DNA of 64,000 bases, from assembly GCF_003319125.1 (NCBI RefSeq), contig NZ_QOHG01000021.1, forward strand, positions 1 through 64,000, given 5' to 3'. Every line of letters begins with the position of its first letter. Position 1 is the stretch's first letter. The DNA comes from Blastococcus sp. TF02A-26 (GTDB taxonomy: Bacteria > Actinomycetota > Actinomycetes > Mycobacteriales > Geodermatophilaceae). The notes below the pieces were generated by a model. That model searched no databases. It saw only the letters and a list, made by a program, of their open reading frames with translations, and had not been told where the DNA came from. A program made the position numbers and the translations under genes. Positions 1 to 7,126 of the stretch are shown here, in pieces.

Positions 1-1
1 C

Positions 2-127
2 GAATCAGCCCGCCGCAAAGCACTGCCGGGCTGGCTCCACGAGTACAACCATCACCGGCCCCACACCGCGACGGAGAACCGACCGCCCATCACTCGATTG
101 ACCAACCTGTCCGGGCAGTACAGCTAG
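2..127 (+). mobile_element. IS481-type transposase, C-terminal end only
   Basis: The open frame enters from the left edge of the window and ends with TAG after 41 residues. It carries the tail typical of IS481-family DDE transposases and related integrases: a Trp-Leu pair, then YNHHRPHTA, a PP..RL stretch and a terminal N-L-x-G sequence. Only the extreme C-terminus is visible, so catalytic residues and the 5' end cannot be judged. Its stop codon overlaps the murB stop on the opposite strand by 3 nt. That leaves no room for a terminal inverted repeat outside murB, which suggests that this end of the element has been lost. Confidence 0.75.
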
Positions 128-1131
128 GGACGGACGGCGGTCGGCTCCTGCTCGAGCCGCACGCCGAAGCGCTCCTCGACCGTGGCGACGACGTCGGCGG
201 CGAAGGCAAGCAGCTCCGCGGCGGTGGCGCCGGGCTCGGTGGTGAGCGCCAGGCTGTGCCGCGGCGAGGTGCCGACGCGGCCGCGCCGGGTGCCCCGCCC
301 GAAGCCCGCCGACTGCACGAGCCAGGCGGCGCTCAGCTTCACCCGGCCGTCCTCGGCCGGCCAGCTGGGGCAACCCTCGACCGCGCGGTCGGCCGGCACG
401 ATCGGGTTGGTGAAGAAGGACCCGGCGCTGCGGGTGTCGGGGTCGGCCGGGTCCCAGACCATCCCCTTGCCCCGGCGCAGGCCGAGCACCGCGTCCCGGA
501 CGGCGGCCAGCGGCGCGGTGTGCCCCAGCTCCACGCCCAGCGCCCGGGCCAGCTCGGCGTACCCCACCGGCCGGGACACCTCCGACTCCTCCAGCGCGAA
601 GCCGACCGTGAGGACGACGAACCGGCCGGGCTCCCGCTTGAGCCGGCTGTCGCGGTACGCGAAGGCGCACTCGGCGTTGGTGAGGGTCCGCTCGCGCTGC
701 TCGGCCCGGTCCCAGACGCGCACGGCCGTGATGGTCTGCGCGACCTCCTGCCCATAGGCGCCGACGTTCTGCACCGGGGTCGCACCGGTCGACCCCGGGA
801 TCCCGGCGAGCGCCTCCATGCCGGCCAGGCCCTCGGCCACCGTGTACGCGACCAGGTCCTCCCACGGCTCGCCGGCCTGCACCTCCAGGGCCGCGCCGTC
901 GCGGGCGATCCCGCGGCTGCGCACGAGGACGACGTCCCCGGGCCAGCCCTCGTCCGGGGCGACGACGTTGGAGCCCCCGCCGAGCAGCAGCAGCGGCCGG
1001 CCGGCGTCGTCGGCGTCGCGGACCGCCGCGACGAGCTCGGCGGCGTCGGTGACCTCCACCAGCCGGGCGGCCGGCCCGCCGACCCCGAGGGTGGTGAGCG
1101 GAGCGAGTGGGGCATCGGAGCGGACCTGCAC
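124..1131 (-). CDS. murB: UDP-N-acetylenolpyruvoylglucosamine reductase MurB
   Basis: MurB is the FAD- and NADPH-dependent cytoplasmic enzyme that reduces UDP-GlcNAc-enolpyruvate to UDP-MurNAc in peptidoglycan synthesis. About 335 residues are encoded. Visible motifs are the N-terminal TTLGVGG, the FAD-binding LLGGGSNVV, the PGSTGATPVQNVGAYGQE loop, an AYRDS substrate arginine, GSFFTNPI with the catalytic Ser, and the C-terminal FGV-x-LE-x-EP with the proton-relay Glu. This is the short-loop type I form. GTG at 1131 lies 7 nt after a TAGCGT -10-like hexamer, which suggests a leaderless mRNA; GTG at 1140 is the alternative start. The gene is divergent from the methyltransferase pair at 1167 and convergent with the transposase remnant. 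Confidence 0.96.
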   Translation of the reverse strand: MQVRSDAPLAPLTTLGVGGPAARLVEVTDAAELVAAVRDADDAGRPLLLLGGGSNVVAPDEGWPGDVVLVRSRGIARDGAALEVQAGEPWEDLVAYTVAEGLAGMEALAGIPGSTGATPVQNVGAYGQEVAQTITAVRVWDRAEQRERTLTNAECAFAYRDSRLKREPGRFVVLTVGFALEESEVSRPVGYAELARALGVELGHTAPLAAVRDAVLGLRRGKGMVWDPADPDTRSAGSFFTNPIVPADRAVEGCPSWPAEDGRVKLSAAWLVQSAGFGRGTRRGRVGTSPRHSLALTTEPGATAAELLAFAADVVATVEERFGVRLEQEPTAVRP

Positions 1132-1166
1132 GCACCCCACGCTAGCCGCGACTACGCTCGGCGCCG

Positions 1167-2036
1167 GTGAGCGAGGCGAGCGGGGGCGATCACAAGAAGC
1201 GGGCCGTCCTCCCGCCGAACGCCCCGCGCAAGGCGAACCCACGGCTGGCCGCCGGCCGGGCCCGCGCCCTGGGCCTGCCCACCCGGGGCACGACGAACGC
1301 CAACCGGCTGAGGCGGGTCGACCGCTGGCTGGTCGCCACCCAGGTGCCCCGCCTCCGCGACGCCGCCCACCCGCTCGTGGTCGACCTGGGCTACGGCGCC
1401 TCCGCGGTCACGACGGTGGAGCTGGCCGACCGGCTGGCGCCGCGGGTGCCCGGCCTGGAGGTCGTGGGCCTGGAGATCGACCCGGAGCGGGTCGATGCGG
1501 TGGCCGCCGACCGCGATCCACCGCGGCTGGACTTCCGGCTCGGCGGGTTCGAGCTCGCCGGGCTGCGACCGGTCCTCGTCCGGGCGTTCAACGTGCTGCG
1601 CCAGTACGACGAGCCGTCGGCGGCCCGGGCCTGGGAGACGGTGTGCGCCGGCCTCGCCCCCGGCGGGCTGCTGGTGGAGGGCACCTGCGACGAGTGGGGC
1701 CGCCGCTCCGCGTGGATCGCCCTGGACGCCGGCGGGCCGCTGACCCTGACCCTGGCCGCGCGGGTCGCGGACCTGGAGCGCCCCTCCGACCTGGCCGAGC
1801 GGCTGCCCAAGGCGCTGATCCACCACAACGTGCCCGGGCAGCCGGTGCACGACTTCCTGCGGGCCTTCGACGCGGCGTGGGCCGCGGCCGCCGGGTTGTC
1901 GACGTTCGGGCCCCGGCAGCGCTGGGCCGCGGCCGCGCAGACCCTGGGCGACCAGGGCTGGCCGCTGGTCGGCTCGACCCGCCGCTGGCGCGAGGGCGAG
2001 CTGACGGTGCGCTGGTCGGCGGTGGCGCCGCGGTGA
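1167..2036 (+). CDS. Class I SAM methyltransferase-like protein
   Basis: This 289-residue protein has a Rossmann-type methyltransferase core. A glycine-rich motif I (DLGYGASAVTT) lies near residue 76, followed by an acidic strand end (GLEIDPERV), and a post-motif region with LAPGGLLVEGTCDEWG. The N-terminal 45 residues are basic. The substrate is not evident, and the motif I glycines are fewer than usual, so catalysis is not certain. GTG at 1167 sits 8 nt after TACGCT, which fits a leaderless start. The stop overlaps the next gene (GTGA, 2033-2036), so the two are translationally coupled and probably act together. Confidence 0.7.
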   Translation: MSEASGGDHKKRAVLPPNAPRKANPRLAAGRARALGLPTRGTTNANRLRRVDRWLVATQVPRLRDAAHPLVVDLGYGASAVTTVELADRLAPRVPGLEVVGLEIDPERVDAVAADRDPPRLDFRLGGFELAGLRPVLVRAFNVLRQYDEPSAARAWETVCAGLAPGGLLVEGTCDEWGRRSAWIALDAGGPLTLTLAARVADLERPSDLAERLPKALIHHNVPGQPVHDFLRAFDAAWAAAAGLSTFGPRQRWAAAAQTLGDQGWPLVGSTRRWREGELTVRWSAVAPR

Positions 2037-2893
2037 GCCGCCGGTCCCCCGACCCGCTACCGCCGCCCGGCCGGGTGCCGGTCGCCGGGGGCGTCGCCGA
2101 GCTCCTGGGGGACGCCGACCGCGACGGAGCCTGGGTGCTGCTGGTCGACGACACCCCGCAGTCGCACGTGGATCTGGCCGACCCCACGCACCTGGAGTTC
2201 GAGTACGTGCGGCGGATGGGCCACGTCCTCGACCTCGCGGCCCCCGAGGGCACGCCGCTGGACGTGCTGCACCTCGGCGGTGGAGCGCTGACGCTGGCCC
2301 GCTACGTCGCGGTCACCCGGCCCGGGTCGGGGCAGCGGGTGGTCGAGCTGGACGAGCCGCTCACCGAGCTGGTGCGGGCCCACCTGCCGCTGCCTCGCCA
2401 CGCCCGGATCCGCGTCCGGGCCGCGGACGCCCGCGCGGGGCTGGCGGCCACGCACGCGGCCAGCAACGACGTCGTCGTCTGCGACGTCTTCGCCGGCGCG
2501 CGCACGCCGGCGCACCTGACCACCGTCGAGTTCGCCGCCGAGGTGCACCGGGTGCTCCGCCCGGGCGGGCTCTACACGGCCAACGTCGCCGACGGCCCGC
2601 CGCTGCGGTTCGCCCGCGGACAGGTGGCCACGCTGCGGTCGGTGTTCGCGCACGTCTGCCTGGTGGCCGAGCCGGGGACGTTCCGCGGCCGGCGCTTCGG
2701 CAACCTCGTCGCCGTCGCCTCGGACGGCCCGCTGCCGGTGGCCGCGCTGACCCGGCGGTGCGCGGCGGACCCGATGCCCTCGCGGGTGGTCGAGGGCGCG
2801 GACCTCGACCGGTTCACCGGGGACGCGCAGCCGGTGACCGACGCCGACGCGGCCCCCTCCCCCGAGCCGCCGGCCGGGGTCTTCACCCGCTGA
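2033..2893 (+). CDS. Spermidine-synthase-like (PABS-domain) protein
   Basis: This 286-residue protein resembles the C-terminal domain of polyamine synthases: EFEYVRRMGHVLD, DVLHLGGGALTLARYV (motif I), VVELDEPL, a NDVVVCDVFAG acidic patch, and VLRPGGLYTANVAD. These are features of the SpeE-like, single-domain proteins common in actinobacteria; polyamine synthase activity is not implied. The GTG start overlaps the upstream stop by 4 nt. The preceding gene is also methyltransferase-fold, so the pair looks like a small two-gene operon. No membrane segment is visible. Confidence 0.75.
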   Translation: MSRRSPDPLPPPGRVPVAGGVAELLGDADRDGAWVLLVDDTPQSHVDLADPTHLEFEYVRRMGHVLDLAAPEGTPLDVLHLGGGALTLARYVAVTRPGSGQRVVELDEPLTELVRAHLPLPRHARIRVRAADARAGLAATHAASNDVVVCDVFAGARTPAHLTTVEFAAEVHRVLRPGGLYTANVADGPPLRFARGQVATLRSVFAHVCLVAEPGTFRGRRFGNLVAVASDGPLPVAALTRRCAADPMPSRVVEGADLDRFTGDAQPVTDADAAPSPEPPAGVFTR

Positions 2894-2924
2894 CCTCCGG
2901 GCCGCGCCGCCGTAGGGTCGGTGC

Positions 2925-3116
2925 ATGACGGCCCCGACACCCCGACTGCGGCGCGACACCCGGCACAAGCGGCTCGGCGGCGTGTGCTCCGGCATCGCCC
3001 GGCGCTACGGCCTGTCCACGGGCGCGCTGCGCCTGGCCTTCGTGCTCTCCTGCGTGCTGCCGGGCCCGCAGATCGTGGCCTACCTGGTGCTGTGGCTGGT
3101 GATCCCGGCGGACTGA
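2925..3116 (+). CDS. PspC-domain small membrane protein
   Basis: Sixty-three residues cover almost exactly one PspC domain: a basic N-terminus, the signature KRLGGVCSGIARRYG, then ALRLAFVL and a hydrophobic helix ending LVLWLVIPAD. PspC proteins sit in the membrane and in other bacteria take part in envelope-stress sensing; here only the minimal domain is present. ATG at 2925 is 6 nt after a TAGGGT -10-like hexamer, so the mRNA is probably leaderless. The gene converges on DUF2516 with only 15 nt between the stops. Confidence 0.9.
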   Translation: MTAPTPRLRRDTRHKRLGGVCSGIARRYGLSTGALRLAFVLSCVLPGPQIVAYLVLWLVIPAD

Positions 3117-3131
3117 GCCGGGCGACCGGGA

Positions 3132-3422
3132 CTACCAGCCGGTGTTGCCCCGGGGCAGGCCGCGGACGGCCGGGCGGACGTCGACCAGGTAGACGATCGC
3201 GGCGATCACCGCCGGGAGCCCGAGGAAGCTCATCGGGCCCAGCGCGACGATGAGCAGCGCGGCCAGGGCGGTGATGCCCAGCCACGCCGGCTTCGTCAGC
3301 TTGCCGGCGGCGACGAAGCCGGCGGCGGGGCGGACCAGCGCGTCGCCCAGCGCCCACACGGCGAGCGCGAGGGTCCCGTAGTACAGCGCGTCGAAGACGA
3401 GGCCCTGGAAGCCGAAACCCAT
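3132..3422 (-). CDS. DUF2516 family membrane protein
   Basis: A 96-residue protein with three or four hydrophobic helices (residues about 8-27, 41-59 and 62-80) that matches the DUF2516 family, the counterpart of M. tuberculosis Rv0476. In mycobacteria it follows hbhA in the same orientation, as here. The function is unknown. ATG at 3422 was chosen because the residues upstream of it are not hydrophobic and lie in the spacer. A strong hairpin at 3465-3501 separates it from hbhA, so it may have its own promoter. Confidence 0.85.
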   Translation of the reverse strand: MGFGFQGLVFDALYYGTLALAVWALGDALVRPAAGFVAAGKLTKPAWLGITALAALLIVALGPMSFLGLPAVIAAIVYLVDVRPAVRGLPRGNTGW

Positions 3423-3464
3423 GGCGCGAGGGTACCCGCGCGGGGCCACCGGATCCGGACATGA

Positions 3465-3501
3465 CAGGGCCCCGGAGCGCGAAGGCAGCTCCGGGGCCCT
3501 G
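3465..3501 (-). terminator. Strong hairpin after hbhA
   Basis: A perfect 14-bp inverted repeat, CAGGGCCCCGGAGC (3465-3478) and its complement (3488-3501), encloses a 9-nt loop. It follows the hbhA stop by about 34 nt. No T-run is visible, which is common for actinobacterial terminators. Confidence 0.75.
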
Positions 3502-3534
3502 GTCGGGGTGCCGGCCGTGGGTCGGCGGGTGGCG

Positions 3535-4287
3535 TCAGGCCGTGGGCTCGGACTTCTTGGTCGAGCGGGCCCGGGTCACGCGCGCCGAGGTGGTGGCGGT
3601 CGCCTTCGAGCGGGCGGGGGTGGCCCGCTTCTTGACCGGCTTGGTGGCCGGCTGCTCGGCGGTCTCCAGGTCGGACTTGATCGCGTCCGCGGCCTCGTCG
3701 ACGGCGGTCTCGGCCTTGGTGGCGGCCTTGGTGGCCTTCGCCGCGGTCTTCTGCGCGACCGAGGTGACCTTGTCCGAGGCCTCGGTGACGGCCTCGGCGC
3801 CGTCGGCGAGGACGTCCTCCAGGGTGTCCTCGACGGCGTCGACGGCGCGCTCGGCGCGGGCGACGACCTTGCGGAAGGCCGGCTGGCGACGCAGCTCGTC
3901 GACGACGGTCGCGCCGCGCTCGGCCAGGGTCTCCAGGGTGCCGGCGGCCTGGGTGCGGGCGGTGTCGACCAGACCGGTGACGGTGGCCCGGACGGTCTCC
4001 GGCTTCACGAACTCGCCGAACTGCAGGGCGGTGGTGCGGGCGGTCTGCACGGCGCCGCGGGCGCGGCCGGCGGCCTCCTCGGCGCGGGTGCGGGCCTCCT
4101 TGGCGGCCAGGTCCGCCTGGACCTGGGCCTCGCCGGGCAGGGCCTCGACGCGGGAGACGAGCGAGCCGACGACGGCGCGGGCGCGCTCGACGGCCAGGTC
4201 GCCGGCGCCGACGAGGGCCAGCACCGGGGTGCGGCCGCGCTCGGCGAGCTGCTCGCCGTAGGTCTTCAGGGTCTCGGTGGTGCTCAT
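3535..4287 (-). CDS. hbhA: Heparin-binding haemagglutinin (HbhA)-like protein
   Basis: This 250-residue protein has the HbhA plan. An N-terminal region starts around LKTYGEQLAERGRTPVLALVGAGDLAVERA, a long Ala/Glu-rich coiled coil occupies about residues 50-200, and the tail is rich in Lys, Ala and Pro (KKRATPARSK and similar). In mycobacteria HbhA is a surface adhesin that binds heparan sulfate through its Lys-rich tail; in free-living actinobacteria homologues are more likely to bind lipids or lie at the membrane. No signal peptide is visible. The start overlaps the XRE gene stop (4284-4287), so the two are translationally coupled as in Rv0474-Rv0475. Confidence 0.88.
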   Translation of the reverse strand: MSTTETLKTYGEQLAERGRTPVLALVGAGDLAVERARAVVGSLVSRVEALPGEAQVQADLAAKEARTRAEEAAGRARGAVQTARTTALQFGEFVKPETVRATVTGLVDTARTQAAGTLETLAERGATVVDELRRQPAFRKVVARAERAVDAVEDTLEDVLADGAEAVTEASDKVTSVAQKTAAKATKAATKAETAVDEAADAIKSDLETAEQPATKPVKKRATPARSKATATTSARVTRARSTKKSEPTA

Positions 4288-4787
4288 GCCGACTCCTCCG
4301 TGGGGTCTGGGGTGGTGGTCTGCTGCGTGTTCTTCGTGCTGGCGGCGTGCTCGCGGACGTAGGTCTCGTAGAGCTCGAGGAGCACGGCCCGGTGCCGCTC
4401 GGAGAGCGCCTCGTCGGCGCGGATGGCGGCGACCGTGTCCGGGTTGCCCGACCGGCGGTCGAGGATCCCGGCCTGCTCGTACAGCGTCTCGGCCGAGATC
4501 TGCAGACCCTTGGCGATGGCCGCCAGGATCTCTGCCGACGGCTTGCGCAGACCACGCTCCACCTGGGACAGGTACGGGTTGCTCACCCCGGCGGTGCGGG
4601 CGAGCTCCCGGAGCGACACCCGGGCGGCGCTGCGCTGCTCCCGGATGAAGTCCCCGACCTGCGAGCTGGTCGCCGAGACCTTCTCCTTCTCGGCGGCGAC
4701 CGTGTCCGCGACGCTGCCGGCGAGCTGGTCCACCTTCTCGCGGACGGTGGTCACCTGCTCGCGCACGAACTCGGTCGGTGTCTGCAC
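4284..4787 (-). CDS. XRE-family transcriptional regulator upstream of hbhA
   Basis: The protein has a central Cro/C1-type helix-turn-helix (SLRELARTAGVSNPYLSQVE, then RGLRKPSAEIL) and a C-terminal segment with LYEQAGILD, like M. tuberculosis Rv0474. The N-terminal 45 residues form a charged coiled-coil-like region absent from the shorter mycobacterial protein as I recall it. The start is uncertain: GTG at 4787 is used because the upstream TTG at 4823 lies inside a perfect inverted repeat that looks like an operator. Coupling to hbhA suggests a regulator of its own operon. Confidence 0.85.
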   Translation of the reverse strand: MQTPTEFVREQVTTVREKVDQLAGSVADTVAAEKEKVSATSSQVGDFIREQRSAARVSLRELARTAGVSNPYLSQVERGLRKPSAEILAAIAKGLQISAETLYEQAGILDRRSGNPDTVAAIRADEALSERHRAVLLELYETYVREHAASTKNTQQTTTPDPTEESA

Positions 4788-4806
4788 GGGTACGACGGTA
4801 ATCGGG

Positions 4807-4840
4807 GGTGCTAGCTCCTGCAAGCGGAACAGCTAGCACC
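4807..4840. promoter_or_regulatory. Inverted repeat at the XRE-hbhA promoter
   Basis: Perfect 10-bp arms GGTGCTAGCT (4807-4816) and AGCTAGCACC (4831-4840) are separated by 14 nt, about two helical turns centre to centre. The element sits 20-55 nt upstream of the preferred XRE start, where an autoregulatory operator would be expected. The regulator bound is inferred, not shown. Confidence 0.6.
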
Positions 4841-4875
4841 CGGCCGTGACCCTCCTCACCTCGACGAGGAAGAGG

Positions 4876-5844
4876 TCAGCCGGTCAGGACCGCCGCGGCG
4901 CGCACCTCGCCGACGACGCCGTCGCCGCCGCTCACCGGGGTGAGCTCCCACGGCGCGAGGGGGTCGGCGGGAACACCGAGCCGGCGCAGCCCCGCGGCCA
5001 GCGCCGGGCCCCGGCCGCGGTCCCCGCCGTCGTCCAGCTTGAGCGCGACCGCGCCCCCGCCCGGGAGCGCGGCCACGTGCACGCCGTCGGCCCCGCCCTT
5101 CACCAGCAGCCCGGGGACGGCGGTCATGAGGCCGGTGTCCTCCCGGCCGGTGCCGGCGACGTACCAGGGTTCGGCGCGCATCGCGTCGGCCACGCGCCGG
5201 CCGGCGGTGCCCTCGGCGGCCCGGACGAGGGACAGCACGCCGCGCGCCAGCCCGGTGAGCGAGAGCGCGTGCTGCGGCGCGCCGCAGCCGTCCACGACCA
5301 CGGCGGACACCGGCCGGCCGGCGGCCTCGCCGAGGCGTGCCTCGATCGCCTGCTGCAGGGGGTGCTCGCGGTCCAGGTAGCCCTCGGTCGGCCACCCCGC
5401 GGCGACGCAGGCGGCCAGCATCGCGGCGTGCTTGCCGGAGCAGTTCATGGCCAGCCGCTCGGGCGCCCGCCCGCCGGCCAGCCAGCCGGCGCGGGTCCGC
5501 TCGTGCTGGGGCAGGGCCGGCGGGCAGCCCAGCGCCTCGGGACCGAGCCCGGCCGCGGCGAGGATGCCGGCCGCGAGGTCCCGGTGGCCGTCCTCGCCCG
5601 AGTGGGAGCCGGCCGCGATGGCGAGCTCGGCGGCGGAGCCGGGCGACCAGCCGGCGTCCAGGTAGACGGTGGCCTGCACCGGCTTGTTCGAGGAGCGGGG
5701 CAGCACCGGCCGGTCGACGTCGCCGGTCGAGAAAGCCACCTCGCCCTCGGCGGAGAGGACGACGAGCGCGCCCCGGTGCACCGACTCGAGGAACCCCGAC
5801 CGCCAGACCTCCACGAGGACCGGCGCGTCCGGCCAGGCGCTCAC
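4876..5844 (-). CDS. L-asparaginase, AnsA-like (PF06089) family
   Basis: A 322-residue protein of the Asparaginase_II family (Rhizobium etli type), which hydrolyses L-asparagine to aspartate and ammonia and is unrelated to E. coli AnsB. Family motifs seen are RSSNKPVQA with the conserved SxxK-like pair, IAAGSHSGEDGH, MNCSGKHAAML, VDGCGAPQHALSL and AGTGREDTGLM. The GTG start overlaps the rsiG stop (5841-5844), and this is the last gene of the eight-gene leftward operon. No signal peptide is seen, so it should be cytoplasmic. Confidence 0.88.
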   Translation of the reverse strand: MSAWPDAPVLVEVWRSGFLESVHRGALVVLSAEGEVAFSTGDVDRPVLPRSSNKPVQATVYLDAGWSPGSAAELAIAAGSHSGEDGHRDLAAGILAAAGLGPEALGCPPALPQHERTRAGWLAGGRAPERLAMNCSGKHAAMLAACVAAGWPTEGYLDREHPLQQAIEARLGEAAGRPVSAVVVDGCGAPQHALSLTGLARGVLSLVRAAEGTAGRRVADAMRAEPWYVAGTGREDTGLMTAVPGLLVKGGADGVHVAALPGGGAVALKLDDGGDRGRGPALAAGLRRLGVPADPLAPWELTPVSGGDGVVGEVRAAAVLTG

Positions 5845-6398
5845 CGGCCTTCGTCGGCGAGCAGGGCGGCGACGTCGGCCTCGCCGTTGCGGTAGCGGCG
5901 GGCGAGCTCGCCGGCCAGCCCGTCCATCACCTGCTGCACGCCGCGACGGCGCTCCGAGAGGGACCCCTCGGCCGCGGCCAGCGCCCGGGCGGCCTGCTCG
6001 AGGTCGGCGTCGGGCAGCTCGCTGATGGCCAGGAGGTCGACGCCGGGGGTCAGGGCGTTGACCCAGGACTCGTACTCCTCCGGCGCGGCCGGCTGCACCG
6101 TCTGGTGGCGGCCCAGGCCGTGCGCGGGGCCGCGGCCCTTCTCGGCGAGGATCTCCGGCAGCAGGTCGAGCAGGGACCGGCCGTCGTGCTCGGCCCGTCG
6201 CTGGAGCTCCCGGCGGACGATGTCCAGCCGCCCCTGCAGCAGCCGCCGCGTGTAGGAGAGGTTGACCTCCTGCTGCTCGGCGTGCCGCCGCAGCCGGCGT
6301 ACCTCGGCCATCGGGCTGCTGACGGCGGACTCGAGGAAACCGGGGTCGAGCAGCGCGTCGACGTCGGCGCCGCCGGCGGGGGGAGGCTGGGTCGTCAT
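5841..6398 (-). CDS. rsiG: RsiG-type anti-sigma factor with two c-di-GMP signature motifs
   Basis: This 185-residue, mostly helical protein carries two exact copies of the RsiG signature E-x3-S-x2-R-x3-Q-x3-D: E44-S48-R51-Q55-D59 and E144-S148-R151-Q155-D159. In Streptomyces, RsiG (formerly annotated AmfC, aerial mycelium formation) uses these two helices to bind a c-di-GMP dimer and then sequesters the sigma factor WhiG. The twin-motif form is the monomeric type. The start codon overlaps the BKACE-like gene and the stop overlaps the asparaginase gene, so it is translationally embedded in a metabolic operon. The sigma partner (WhiG/FliA-like) is not in this window. Motif identity is seen directly; ligand and partner are inferred. 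Confidence 0.9.
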   Translation of the reverse strand: MTTQPPPAGGADVDALLDPGFLESAVSSPMAEVRRLRRHAEQQEVNLSYTRRLLQGRLDIVRRELQRRAEHDGRSLLDLLPEILAEKGRGPAHGLGRHQTVQPAAPEEYESWVNALTPGVDLLAISELPDADLEQAARALAAAEGSLSERRRGVQQVMDGLAGELARRYRNGEADVAALLADEGR

Positions 6399-7126
6399 CG
6401 GATCTCCACGGACGTCGGGTGCGGTGCGGGTCGGGGTGCGAGCAGCCCGGCGGGCGGGCCGAGCAGGAGGTCGCGGGCGGTGGCCGGCGGCACCGGCGGG
6501 CGCTGGGCGATCCGCGCCAGCCCCGCGGCACGGGCCACCAGCTGCAGGTCGGCGCGACCGGGCTCGCCGGGCGCGGACCCGTCCGCGCCGTCCGCGGTAC
6601 CGGCCCGGACGTGCCCGCCGGCCGACAGCGCGGCGAGCAGCACGGGCAGGGCCGAGGTGCCGGCGCCGACAGCGCTCCACACGGCACCGGCGGGCAGCCG
6701 CTCCAGGCAGGCCGCGACCGCGGCCAGCGTGCCCGGCAACCCGCCGGGGCGCCCGAGCACCAGCGAGACGTGCACCGCAGCGGCGGGTGCCAGCTCGGCG
6801 AGGGCGTCGAGGTCCTGCAGGGCCCCGACCTCGAACACGGGCGCTGCTCCTCCGGCGAGGACGGCGTCCACCCGCTCGCCGAGCAGTCCGCGCGGGAGGT
6901 CCAGGGGCACGGTGACCAGGTCGGCGCCGAGCCCGGGGGCGGCCGCCTGCACCAGCAGGTCGGTCTCCTCGCGGACCGCCGCGACGGTCGCGCCGGCGGC
7001 GGCCGCGTCGAGCGGCGGCAGCACGAGCACGGCGGCACCCACGGCCTGGCAGTCCCGCGCGGTGACGGCGAGCTCGTCCGGCGCCGCCGGAGCGGGCGCC
7101 AGGGTCACGAGGGTCCCCGAGGTCAC
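6395..7126 (-). CDS. Degenerate BKACE-family (beta-keto acid cleavage) protein
   Basis: The 243-residue sequence keeps the outline of the BKACE/PF05853 TIM barrel: an N-terminal strand with LVTLAPAPAAP, AVHVSLVLGRPGG, a WSAVGAG strand, LLAALSAGGHVRAGTAD (compare the family GGHVRVGxED) and a final A-x2-LLGPPAGLL region. The His-x-His metal ligands that normally follow the second strand are replaced by LVLPPLD, and the chain is shorter than typical members (about 270-310 residues). Retro-Claisen activity is therefore doubtful. It overlaps ygfZ and rsiG by 4 nt each (GTGA and ATGA). Confidence 0.6.
   Translation of the reverse strand: MTSGTLVTLAPAPAAPDELAVTARDCQAVGAAVLVLPPLDAAAAGATVAAVREETDLLVQAAAPGLGADLVTVPLDLPRGLLGERVDAVLAGGAAPVFEVGALQDLDALAELAPAAAVHVSLVLGRPGGLPGTLAAVAACLERLPAGAVWSAVGAGTSALPVLLAALSAGGHVRAGTADGADGSAPGEPGRADLQLVARAAGLARIAQRPPVPPATARDLLLGPPAGLLAPRPAPHPTSVEIR

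Noticed and set aside
5-1135. Long open frames overlapping murB in other frames, rich in Arg, Gly and Pro
   Set aside because: Typical shadow frames of GC-rich DNA; murB has the family motifs and correct length.
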